Source of the DNA: Chloroflexota bacterium
Lineage (GTDB): Bacteria; Chloroflexota; Limnocylindria; Limnocylindrales; CSP1-4
Length of the DNA: 11,383 nucleotides
Direction: 5' to 3'
Assembly (NCBI GenBank): GCA_013696275.1
Contig: JACCYW010000237.1
Coordinates: 1 to 11,383, forward strand
The position numbers were made by a program, and so were the translations under genes. The notes under the pieces were generated by a model. That model did no database searches, had not been told where the DNA came from, and saw nothing but the letters and a program-made list of their open reading frames with translations. Shown here in pieces: positions 5,862 to 11,383 of this stretch. Position 1 is the stretch's first letter. Every line of letters begins with the position of its first letter.

Positions 5862-6464
5862 ATGCTTGACCGCCTTACATCCCGCCCGAAGCTGACGGAC
5901 GACCAGAAACGGCGCGTTCCGCCCGGCCAGTACGTGACCGAGAAGTGGCCGGTGCTCCATTACGGATCAGTACCACGGACCGATCTGGCCAGCTGGGACT
6001 TCAAGGTGTGGGGTCAGGTGGAGGAGCCATTCACCTTCACGTGGGACGAGTTCCTGGCCATGCCACGCAAGGCGCTCCACACCGATATCCATTGCGTGAC
6101 CCGTTGGTCACGGCTCGATGCGGACTTCGAAGGCGTGCCCATCCAGCACATCCTCCAGCGCGCCCGTCTCGAGCCGACCGCCCGCTTCGTGGTCGAGCAT
6201 TGCGAGCAGGGGTACACCACCAACCTGCCTCTGGCGGTGTTCGACGACGATGACGTCATCCTCGCCGACAAGGCGGACGGGCAGCCGCTGACGCCCGAGC
6301 ATGGTGGTCCGCTGCGCCTGGTCCTGCCCAAGCGCTACTTCTGGAAGAGCGGCAAGTGGCTGCGCGGGCTGGAGTTCCGGGAGACCGACCAGATCGGCTT
6401 CTGGGAGCGGTACGGCTATCACAACGACGCCGATCCCTGGAAGGAAGAGCGCTTCAGCGACTGA
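5862..6464 (+). CDS. Sulfite-oxidase-like molybdopterin oxidoreductase
   Basis: A 200-residue protein matching the oxidoreductase molybdopterin-binding domain (PF00174, COG2041), in the short 'sulfite oxidase-like' subgroup. It contains only the cofactor domain: no Tat signal, no heme domain and no dimerisation domain, so it is probably cytoplasmic. Visible family features are FTFTWDEFLAMP, then DIHCVTRWSR with C78 as the expected molybdenum-ligating cysteine, the GVPIQHIL segment, EHCEQGYTTNLPL, and GGPLRLVLPKRYFWKSGKWLRGLEF near the C terminus. Substrate and electron partner are unknown; sulfite itself is not implied. The ATG follows a TACACT box by 7 nt, suggesting a leaderless mRNA. Its stop faces the stop of the LON-domain gene across 3 bp. 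Confidence 0.9.
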   Translation: MLDRLTSRPKLTDDQKRRVPPGQYVTEKWPVLHYGSVPRTDLASWDFKVWGQVEEPFTFTWDEFLAMPRKALHTDIHCVTRWSRLDADFEGVPIQHILQRARLEPTARFVVEHCEQGYTTNLPLAVFDDDDVILADKADGQPLTPEHGGPLRLVLPKRYFWKSGKWLRGLEFRETDQIGFWERYGYHNDADPWKEERFSD

Positions 6465-6467
6465 CGG

Positions 6468-7319
6468 TCAGTTGCGGCGCAGAGCCGATTCGGCGGGGTC
6501 CAGGTTGATGGGCCGGAGATGCCGCAGCAGGTAGCGCACCTCGCGGACGAGCAGAGCATCCAGGCCCAGCAGGCGGCCATACGTGTCGGGCGCTTCCAGG
6601 AGATCCTGGCGAGTCGACGAGTCAAGCTGTATCAGGCCGGTCAGGAGGTAGGAGAGAGCGGTCGGATCATCGGTCGCGATGAGTCGACGGGCGGCCGTCA
6701 TGAGCAGGTCACGGCGCTGAGCCTCTGACAGGCCGGAGGTATCGAGCGTCAGATCCTCCGCCTCGTCACCGTCATCCGCCTGGGATGCACCGCTTGCCGC
6801 GAGTCGGACGCCCGGCTCTGCGGGCGCTGCGTCCGCGGTGTCATCGGGAGCTTCGATCTCGACCTCGATCTCTATGTCCGGGCCACCCGTCGCCGCCAGG
6901 GCCGGCTGGAGCAGCTCCAGGTAGCGCAGGAAGCGCCGCCCGACGCGTACCCCCAAAGCGGTCACCGCCCCGTCATCGCCAAGCGATTCGTCCAGCAGGG
7001 TCACACTGCCCACCAGGTAGGGCTGGGTCGTCGAATCGACCGACGAGAGGCGGAATCGCTGGCCACCGACCGTGACGATGTCCAGCTGCCCATCGGGATA
7101 GCGCCCGGCCCGCCGGATGAGTGCCGTGGTCCCGACATCGGCGAGCCGTCCCGGCATGCGGCCCACTTCCGAGCCGTCCCGGATGAGGACCACGCCGAAC
7201 GGTTCGCCGCGTTCGATGCAGTGATCGATCATGACCCGGTAGCGCTCCTCGAAGATGTGCAAGGGCAGCGCCACTCCCGGGCAGAGGACGGAATGAAGAG
7301 GGAAGAGAGGCAGATCCAT
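6468..7319 (-). CDS. LON substrate-binding domain protein
   Basis: A 283-residue protein whose first 130 residues or so match the N-terminal substrate-binding domain of Lon protease (PF02190): LPLFPLHSVLCPGVALPLHIFEERYRVM, then GEPFGVVLIRDG, DVGTTALI and GGQRFRL. There is no AAA+ ATPase or peptidase domain, so this is a stand-alone LON protein, a family of unclear role in bacteria and presumably protein binding. Residues about 148-190 form an acidic Ala/Glu/Asp linker. Residues about 196-275 are helical (EAQRRDLLMTAARRLIATDDPTALSYLL), as in other such proteins. The ATG start fits the family exactly. No ribosome site or -10 box is clear; it lies just after the Fe-S carrier's terminator, so expression by read-through is possible. 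One AUA codon is used in the linker. Confidence 0.88.
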   Translation of the reverse strand: MDLPLFPLHSVLCPGVALPLHIFEERYRVMIDHCIERGEPFGVVLIRDGSEVGRMPGRLADVGTTALIRRAGRYPDGQLDIVTVGGQRFRLSSVDSTTQPYLVGSVTLLDESLGDDGAVTALGVRVGRRFLRYLELLQPALAATGGPDIEIEVEIEAPDDTADAAPAEPGVRLAASGASQADDGDEAEDLTLDTSGLSEAQRRDLLMTAARRLIATDDPTALSYLLTGLIQLDSSTRQDLLEAPDTYGRLLGLDALLVREVRYLLRHLRPINLDPAESALRRN

Positions 7320-7329
7320 CGATGCGGGG

Positions 7330-7366
7330 CCGGAGAAACAAGAAGGCGAGCCCTTGAGGCCCGCCT
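7330..7366 (-). terminator. Intrinsic terminator of the Fe-S carrier gene
   Basis: On - a 9-bp stem (7366-7358 with 7352-7344, including one G-U) closes a short loop and is followed by TCTTGTTTCTCC. It lies between the Fe-S carrier and the LON-domain gene. Confidence 0.75.
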
Positions 7367-7372
7367 CTCTTG

Positions 7373-7412
7373 AGTGCTCGCTACTGCGCGATAGTGCTCG
7401 CTACTGCGCGAT
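7373..7412. repeat. Perfect 2 x 20-bp tandem repeat after the Fe-S carrier gene
   Basis: 7373-7392 and 7393-7412 are identical copies starting AGTGCTCGC. The second copy touches the stop codon of the Fe-S carrier gene. The repeat separates that stop from its terminator. Confidence 0.9.
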
Positions 7413-7864
7413 CAGTGGTGGCAGGCGCCCGGACTGCCCGAAGATTCCGCTGTGCGGAAGCTGCTGCCGCAGCCGCAGCCGGAGACTGCGTTGGGGTTGT
7501 TGACGGTGAACCCGGCGCCCATGAGGGTGTCCAGGTAGTCGATCTCAGCGCCGCCCAGGTACTGCGTGCTGTTCTGGTCCACGTACACCTTGATGCCGTT
7601 GGTCTCGATCGTCACATCCTCTGCGGTGGGCTGGTCCTCCAGCATCATCCCGTAGCGAAAGCCCGAGCAACCGCCGCTGTAGACGTAGACGCGGAGCCCG
7701 ACACGTGGATCCGATTCCGCTGCCGTGAGCTCGCGCAGTTTCTCGGCCGCGTTCTCGCTGAGCACGACGAGCGGCGCCGTCGCCGACTCAGACAGCCGCT
7801 CCGGCTGCGGAGTGGTGGGCTGTGGAGTGGTGGGCTGTGGAGTGGTGGGCTGAGAGTCGATCAT
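7412..7864 (-). CDS. erpA: A-type iron-sulfur carrier protein (ErpA/IscA family)
   Basis: A 150-residue HesB/IscA-type protein that receives Fe-S clusters and passes them to apo-enzymes. Residues about 32-137 form the domain, with the three conserved cysteines at C66 (GGCSGF), C130 and C132 (GCGCGSSF). The GxxFxxNNPNA segment before the last pair favours ErpA over IscA. Two additions are unusual. An N-terminal tail of about 22 residues carries three PQPTT-type repeats from a 15-bp triplicated DNA unit. A C-terminal tail ends in Cys-His-His, giving extra potential metal ligands. AGGAGG lies 12 nt before the ATG, a long spacer. The gene has its own promoter and terminator, so it appears monocistronic. 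No other Isc or Suf gene is nearby. Confidence 0.92.
   Translation of the reverse strand: MIDSQPTTPQPTTPQPTTPQPERLSESATAPLVVLSENAAEKLRELTAAESDPRVGLRVYVYSGGCSGFRYGMMLEDQPTAEDVTIETNGIKVYVDQNSTQYLGGAEIDYLDTLMGAGFTVNNPNAVSGCGCGSSFRTAESSGSPGACHH
7809..7853. repeat. Triplicated 15-bp unit in the Fe-S carrier N-terminal tail
   Basis: Three adjacent 15-bp copies (7809-7823, 7824-7838, 7839-7853; the last differs at the final base) encode the repeated PQPTT pentapeptide on -. Confidence 0.85.
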
Positions 7865-7926
7865 GGGTAGTCCGGTCCTCCTGGGACGCTTGAGAGCTGC
7901 GCGTTCGCCTTACGGCGTCTCCTGTC

Positions 7927-7955
7927 ATCGTAAGTGGCAGGCCTGCTTTCGGCAA
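7927..7955 (-). promoter_or_regulatory. Promoter of the Fe-S carrier gene with a palindrome in its spacer
   Basis: On -, TTGCCG (7955-7950) and TACGAT (7932-7927) are separated by exactly 17 nt, each matching four of six consensus positions. The spacer holds the perfect 10-bp palindrome GCAGGCCTGC (7946-7937), a possible repressor site. The leader of about 55 nt contains a small hairpin, CGCC-GTAA-GGCG (7917-7906). Confidence 0.55.
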
Positions 7956-7967
7956 GGGTACATGCGG

Positions 7968-9059
7968 TCATAAAAGATCGGTGAAGATGACCAGGAAGCC
8001 GAGGACCAGGAAGACGACGACCACGAGGGACGCTCCGGTCATCACCACCGAGATCAGCCGATCTGGCTGGGTAGCGACTACCGGACCGGCCGGGAGGGAG
8101 CCCGCTGACCGGCGCCGCGTGGTGGGACGACCGGCGGCAGCGGTAGGCGGCGCGGCTCGCTTGACGATGTCGGCTCGAAGGCGCGCCTCCGCAGGCGACC
8201 CTCTGGGTGCCGCGGTGGGGACATCGGGCGACGCTGCGCCCGGCGGTGAGAACACCCGCTCCTGTTCGGGCTCGTCTGGGCGGCCATGATCCCGGTGGGC
8301 ACCAGGGTCACCCTTGCGCTCGTGGGCTGCCGATGGTTCGCGCAGGCCAAAGGTGGGAGTCATGTACTTGTCCATGACTGGCGACCCGGATGTACGGACA
8401 GGGGATGGCGGCGGGCTACTTCGATCAGGCGCAGCAGTCGGCGTCGGCGGGCTGAGCGCAGCCGCTGTCGGGGCGGCTTCGTCCGGCGGTGTCGGAGCGG
8501 AGCGCGGCTCGACCTCGGCGGGTCCCGCCATCTCCGCTCGGACCGTCTGGCGCTCGACGCCTTGATCCGTGGTCTCACCGACAGCGCCCGATGTCAACCC
8601 GTCAGGCTCCAACCACCAGCGGTCGTCAGCGTCGGGCGGCGCCGCGACCGGCTCGATCTCCGTCTCCGCTTCTCGGGCCAGATCCCACTCGGCCTCAGCC
8701 GTCACCGACGCCTCGAACTCAGCGAGGGCCTCGGGAAGGGCGTCTCCGACGCTGGGCGCTTCGTCGGCCGGTGCCTCCGCGGTAGCTGCGTCAGCAGCGC
8801 GCACAGACCGATCGAACCAGGCATCCCAGGCGGCGCTATCGGCCGTTGACAGGTCCAGCCGGATGGCTGACTCGTTGGAGCCCGCCACAGCCGCCGCCGG
8901 CTCCGCCGCCTCGTCGTCCTCGTCGAACGACAACTCCGGCGGCCCGATCGAGAAGCCCGCCTCTTCGCCTGCCTCGGTCAGGCCGTCGGGCGTCCAGGGC
9001 AGCGTCGGCAGGACGTCAGGGTCGGTAGCCGCCCATGGCGTCGTGGGACGCTCGGTCAT
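7968..9059 (-). CDS. Acidic, disordered, C-terminally anchored membrane protein
   Basis: A 363-residue protein of unrecognised family. Residues 1-330 are very rich in Ala, Pro, Glu, Asp and Ser with almost no hydrophobic core, so probably disordered and cytoplasmic. The first 175 or so are acidic, 180-225 are proline-rich, and a basic patch (TTRRRS) comes at about 313-318. A single strongly hydrophobic segment at about 335-360 ([20 protein letters not shown]) ends three residues before the stop, giving a tail-anchored layout. The ATG at 9059 overlaps the thiolase TGA in ATGA, implying coupling. An ATG at 9125 inside the thiolase would add an Arg/His-rich stretch that reads as antiparallel-frame noise. 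No functional motif is visible; a scaffold or membrane-tethering role is only a guess. Confidence 0.7.
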   Translation of the reverse strand: MTERPTTPWAATDPDVLPTLPWTPDGLTEAGEEAGFSIGPPELSFDEDDEAAEPAAAVAGSNESAIRLDLSTADSAAWDAWFDRSVRAADAATAEAPADEAPSVGDALPEALAEFEASVTAEAEWDLAREAETEIEPVAAPPDADDRWWLEPDGLTSGAVGETTDQGVERQTVRAEMAGPAEVEPRSAPTPPDEAAPTAAALSPPTPTAAPDRSSPPPSPVRTSGSPVMDKYMTPTFGLREPSAAHERKGDPGAHRDHGRPDEPEQERVFSPPGAASPDVPTAAPRGSPAEARLRADIVKRAAPPTAAAGRPTTRRRSAGSLPAGPVVATQPDRLISVVMTGASLVVVVFLVLGFLVIFTDLL

Positions 9060-10300
9060 CGGTCCTCTCCAGCGGGATCGATGCGCTCGACGATGGTGGC
9101 GATGCCCTGGCCCACGCCGATGCACATGGTGGCGAGACCGAGGCGCTTCTTTCGACGCACCAGCTCATGGACCAGCATGGTCACGAGGCGCGCTCCGCTG
9201 GCGCCGAGTGGGTGCCCGATGGCGATCGCCCCACCGTTCACGTTGACCTTGACCGAGTCCAACCCCAGCTCACGGATGCACGCGATCGACTGGCTGGCAA
9301 AAGCCTCGTTGAGCTCGATGAGATCCAGATCATCGACTGTCAGGCCCGCCCGCAGGAGCGCCTTGCGCGTGGCCGGGATGGGTCCCAGGCCCATCACCGA
9401 AGGGTCCACGCCAGCCACCGCGGTGCTGACGATGCGCGCGAGCGGCTTCGCTCCATGGCGGCGCGCCAGCTCCGCCTCCACCAGGACGACCGCGCTGGCG
9501 CCGTCATTGATGCCCGAGCTGTTGCCTGCCGTCACCGTTCCGCTGTCTCGAAAGGCTGGCTTCAGCCGCGCCAGCGCTGCCATGCTCGAATCGGGGCGGG
9601 GATGCTCATCGCGATCCACGACGATCGGCCCGCCCTTCGCCTGCGGGATCACGACCGGCACGATCTGATGCTCGAAGCGGCCTTCGGCGACGGCAGCGAC
9701 GGCCCGTCGCTGGCTCTCCAGGGCGAACGCGTCCTGTTCCTCACGATCGACGCCGCACCGCTCGGCCACGTTCTCGCCGGTCTCGCCCATCGAATACGGG
9801 TGATGCATATCCGCGAGTCGCGGGTTGGTGAAGCGCCAGCCGAGGGTGGTATCGAACATGTGGCGCTCACCGCGCTCGAACGCGGCGGCCGGCTTGGCCA
9901 TCACGTAGGGCGCGCGGGTCATCGACTCCACGCCGCCAGCGACGAAGGCATCGCCGTCGCCGACCATGATGGCGTGGGCAGCCGAGTTGATGGCCTGGAG
10001 CCCCGACCCGCACAGCCGGTTGACCGTTTGGCCGCCCGCCTCGATGGGCAGTCCGGCCAGCAGCCCGGCCATGCGCCCCACGTTCCGGTTGTCCTCACCG
10101 GCCTGGTTCGCCGCTCCCAGCACGACGTCCTCTATCAGGCTCGCCGGCAGGCCTGAACGCTCCACCGCCGCGCTCACGGCGATCGCCGCGAGGTCGTCGG
10201 GACGGACGTCGCGCAGCGCGCCGCCGTAGCGACCCACCGGCGTACGCACGGCGCTGACGATCCACGCATCACGCACCGGTCGACCGTGATCACGAATCAT
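9056..10300 (-). CDS. Thiolase (acetyl-CoA C-acyltransferase)
   Basis: A 414-residue degradative-type thiolase that cleaves a 3-ketoacyl-CoA with CoA to acetyl-CoA and a shortened acyl-CoA, or runs the reverse condensation. The catalytic residues are all present: nucleophilic C97 in [11 protein letters not shown], the NEAF motif at 331-334, H363 in [10 protein letters not shown], and C393 in CIGVGQG. The 145-190 stretch ([13 protein letters not shown] ... GETGENVAE) resembles beta-ketoadipyl-CoA thiolases, but no other aromatic-degradation gene is present, so chain-length specificity is open. The ATG at 10300 follows TACGAT by 6 nt with no ribosome site, which suggests a leaderless mRNA. A 3-hydroxyacyl-CoA dehydrogenase, the preceding enzyme in beta-oxidation, lies about 660 bp upstream on the same strand. 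Confidence 0.94.
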   Translation of the reverse strand: MIRDHGRPVRDAWIVSAVRTPVGRYGGALRDVRPDDLAAIAVSAAVERSGLPASLIEDVVLGAANQAGEDNRNVGRMAGLLAGLPIEAGGQTVNRLCGSGLQAINSAAHAIMVGDGDAFVAGGVESMTRAPYVMAKPAAAFERGERHMFDTTLGWRFTNPRLADMHHPYSMGETGENVAERCGVDREEQDAFALESQRRAVAAVAEGRFEHQIVPVVIPQAKGGPIVVDRDEHPRPDSSMAALARLKPAFRDSGTVTAGNSSGINDGASAVVLVEAELARRHGAKPLARIVSTAVAGVDPSVMGLGPIPATRKALLRAGLTVDDLDLIELNEAFASQSIACIRELGLDSVKVNVNGGAIAIGHPLGASGARLVTMLVHELVRRKKRLGLATMCIGVGQGIATIVERIDPAGEDR

Positions 10301-10306
10301 GCGTCG

Positions 10307-10312
10307 ATCGTA
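10307..10312 (-). promoter_or_regulatory. Candidate -10 box of the thiolase gene
   Basis: TACGAT on - ends 6 nt before the thiolase ATG, with no Shine-Dalgarno site between. This layout suits a leaderless transcript. No convincing -35 is visible. Confidence 0.55.
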
Positions 10313-10958
10313 TCAGCCGGGCACCTGGACGGCGGATGGGATCACTGTCTAACGCGCGAGTCCGATGAATATCGACTCGTTGGTACAGCCACCGACTGTC
10401 CGCGGCGCATGGTGGGCTGCCCCAGGTCGCGTTCGGCCCGATGGTCAGCAGGGGATAGAACTCGATGAAGCGACCTGTGATCGTGTCGATCGCCGGCTGG
10501 GCAGCACCAGCGCGAATTCCGCGATGCTCTGACCACGCGCGCCCTGGCGACGACTCAAGTTGTCATGCCTCCACTGAGGATCGCGCTACGACGATGTCTC
10601 GGAGGCCGGCTCGTCGGCGTCATCGACCGTCACCCGATCGAGCTGTGTTCTCTTCGATCCCGGCTCCCGGGTCTGAAGCTTCGTAAGATGGCGGCCGGGC
10701 ACTCCCCGGAGGAGGGATCGGACTCGTTGCTCTATGCGCCTACGCACCCCGCATGGGAAACGTGGCGCAAGGCGCGCGCCATGCCCTGTGCGGCTCGAAC
10801 GACCGGGGTGCATCGATCTCCAGGACAGCCAAGGACTCCGTGCGCACCCCGTACGACGTCGTTGGGCATGCCCATACCGTGCCGCACAGCGGCAGCTCGC
10901 GACAAGTGATCATAGGTACCATGAAGGTTCATCTGCCGGTCCATGGCGGGTGCGCGCT
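10313..10958. other. 646-bp degenerate interval without an intact gene
   Basis: No frame in either direction shows a full-length protein I can recognise. Base composition is visibly less GC-rich than the neighbours. On - it holds the TadE-like fragment (10445-10558). Just upstream is a frame ending in RVTVDDADEPASETSS (stop about 10586), possibly the tail of another lost gene. A compact hairpin, CCCGG-CTC-CCGGG, lies at 10659-10671 and is flanked by the pairing sequences CTTC and GAAG. The rest shows nothing I can support. Confidence 0.5.
10445..10558 (-). pseudogene. Truncated TadE/TadG-like pilus gene
   Basis: On - a TTG at 10558, with GGAGG 9 nt upstream, opens a frame beginning SRRQGARGQSIAEFALVLP. 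The GQS-hydrophobic-EFALVLP pattern is the hallmark N terminus of TadE/TadG-family pseudopilins, where it is followed by a long hydrophobic helix. Here the helix is missing: after LP the frame becomes hydrophilic (SRRSTRSQVASSSS) and stops after 37 codons. A different frame stays open from about 10503 to 10290 and contains GRFIEFYPLLTIGPN, which could be the remains of the C-terminal part, though I cannot confirm that. It looks like a Tad pilin gene broken by deletion or frameshift. A chance match is possible but unlikely because the ribosome site and the motif agree. Confidence 0.5.
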
Positions 10959-11383
10959 CTAGAGCGTGGCCAGGCTCCACAAGGCCGGCGCGATGGCAAA
11001 GCGTTCGACGGCGTCCGCGGAACCGCTCCGGCTGAGCTCCCCGAGGCCGTCCACGACGGTGCGCAGGCCCAGATGACCGGCACGCTCGAATGGCCCGACG
11101 GGATGGCCGGCCCCCAGCCTCAGTGCGAGGTCGATGTCAGAAGGGTCGGCGACATCCTCGCCGGCTGCGTGGTACGCCTCGTTGATGATGGCCAGCTCGA
11201 TGGGCCGGACGAAGTCGTCCTCCGGGTCCCGGACCGATGCGAGCGCTGGTTCAAGCCGCTTGCCGTCCGCGTCGTACCGATAGAAGCCCCTGCCCGACTT
11301 CCGGCCCAGCGTTCCGGCCTCCACCATCGCCTCTTGGAGCGGAGACGGGCGGAACCGGGCCGCGCCGTCGAAGGCATCGTACA
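10959..11383 (-). CDS. 3-hydroxyacyl-CoA dehydrogenase, C-terminal part (5' end outside window)
   Basis: The last 140 residues or so of an NAD-dependent 3-hydroxyacyl-CoA dehydrogenase, which oxidises 3-hydroxyacyl-CoA to 3-ketoacyl-CoA. The frame is open to the right edge and reads [19 protein letters not shown], then [12 protein letters not shown], which joins the first C-terminal helical domain to a second copy. The second domain contains [44 protein letters not shown], the standard 3HCDH C-terminal signature (PF00725). The N-terminal NAD-binding fold and catalytic residues are not in the window. An ATG at 11327 is internal. The product would be the substrate of the thiolase at 9056-10300, so the two probably act together, although a degenerate stretch now separates them. 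Confidence 0.92.
   Translation of the reverse strand, partial: YDAFDGAARFRPSPLQEAMVEAGTLGRKSGRGFYRYDADGKRLEPALASVRDPEDDFVRPIELAIINEAYHAAGEDVADPSDIDLALRLGAGHPVGPFERAGHLGLRTVVDGLGELSRSGSADAVERFAIAPALWSLATL

Noticed and set aside
9035..10156. 373-codon open frame on + opposite the thiolase
   Set aside because: A high-GC shadow of an unmistakable thiolase; composition is His/Arg/Asp-rich without any recognisable domain.
9056..10300. Naming the thiolase pcaF or paaJ
   Set aside because: The sequence leans that way, but no neighbouring aromatic-degradation gene supports the specificity.
10659..10671. Hairpin as a terminator
   Set aside because: The stem is only 5 bp and neither strand has a T tract after it.
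10565..10909. 114-codon open frame on + in the gap
   Set aside because: No ribosome site, no recognisable motif, and irregular composition; probably chance.

Overview
The window is a high-GC stretch of bacterial chromosome carrying ordinary chromosomal genes. There is no phage, plasmid, insertion sequence or CRISPR signal. Three things suggest Chloroflexota (Limnocylindria-like) or a deep actinobacterial relative: a CxxC-x17-CxxC zinc-ribbon protein with a glycine-rich linker, an ATP-dependent DNA ligase of the three-domain type, and several genes that look leaderless (a TANNNT box 5 to 9 nt before the start codon). This placement is inference; the window has no rRNA or marker gene.

Layout. 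95-511 (+) is a small double zinc-ribbon protein followed by a strong hairpin terminator. 512-957 has no credible gene but is rich in structure: a 22-bp tandem repeat, and a 14-bp perfect inverted repeat enclosing four back-to-back hairpins. Reading leftward (- strand) from 4916 there is a tightly coupled series: ATP-dependent DNA ligase, a class V aminotransferase-like protein that lacks its catalytic lysine and about 75 residues, and a three-helix membrane protein. After these come a tRNA with anticodon UAU (Ile) and a bactofilin. Divergent from the ligase (+) are a GNAT acetyltransferase, a 92-residue unknown protein and a sulfite-oxidase-like molybdoenzyme. The last of these converges, with a 3-bp gap, on a LON-domain protein (-). 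Then, all on -, come an A-type Fe-S carrier with its own promoter and terminator, an acidic tail-anchored membrane protein overlapping the stop of a thiolase, and the thiolase itself. These are followed by a roughly 650-bp degenerate stretch containing the start of a TadE-like pilus gene, and the C-terminal part of a 3-hydroxyacyl-CoA dehydrogenase running off the right edge.

How the genes relate. The dehydrogenase and thiolase catalyse consecutive steps of fatty-acid or short-chain acyl-CoA oxidation and probably belong to one metabolic locus. The other neighbours do not form an evident pathway.

I did not find a convincing complete new system. The most unusual items are the UAU-anticodon tRNA-Ile, the PLP pseudoenzyme coupled to a DNA ligase, the structured intergenic element, the disrupted TadE gene, and five separate short tandem duplications. 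The three duplications inside genes are multiples of 3 bp and the two outside are not.
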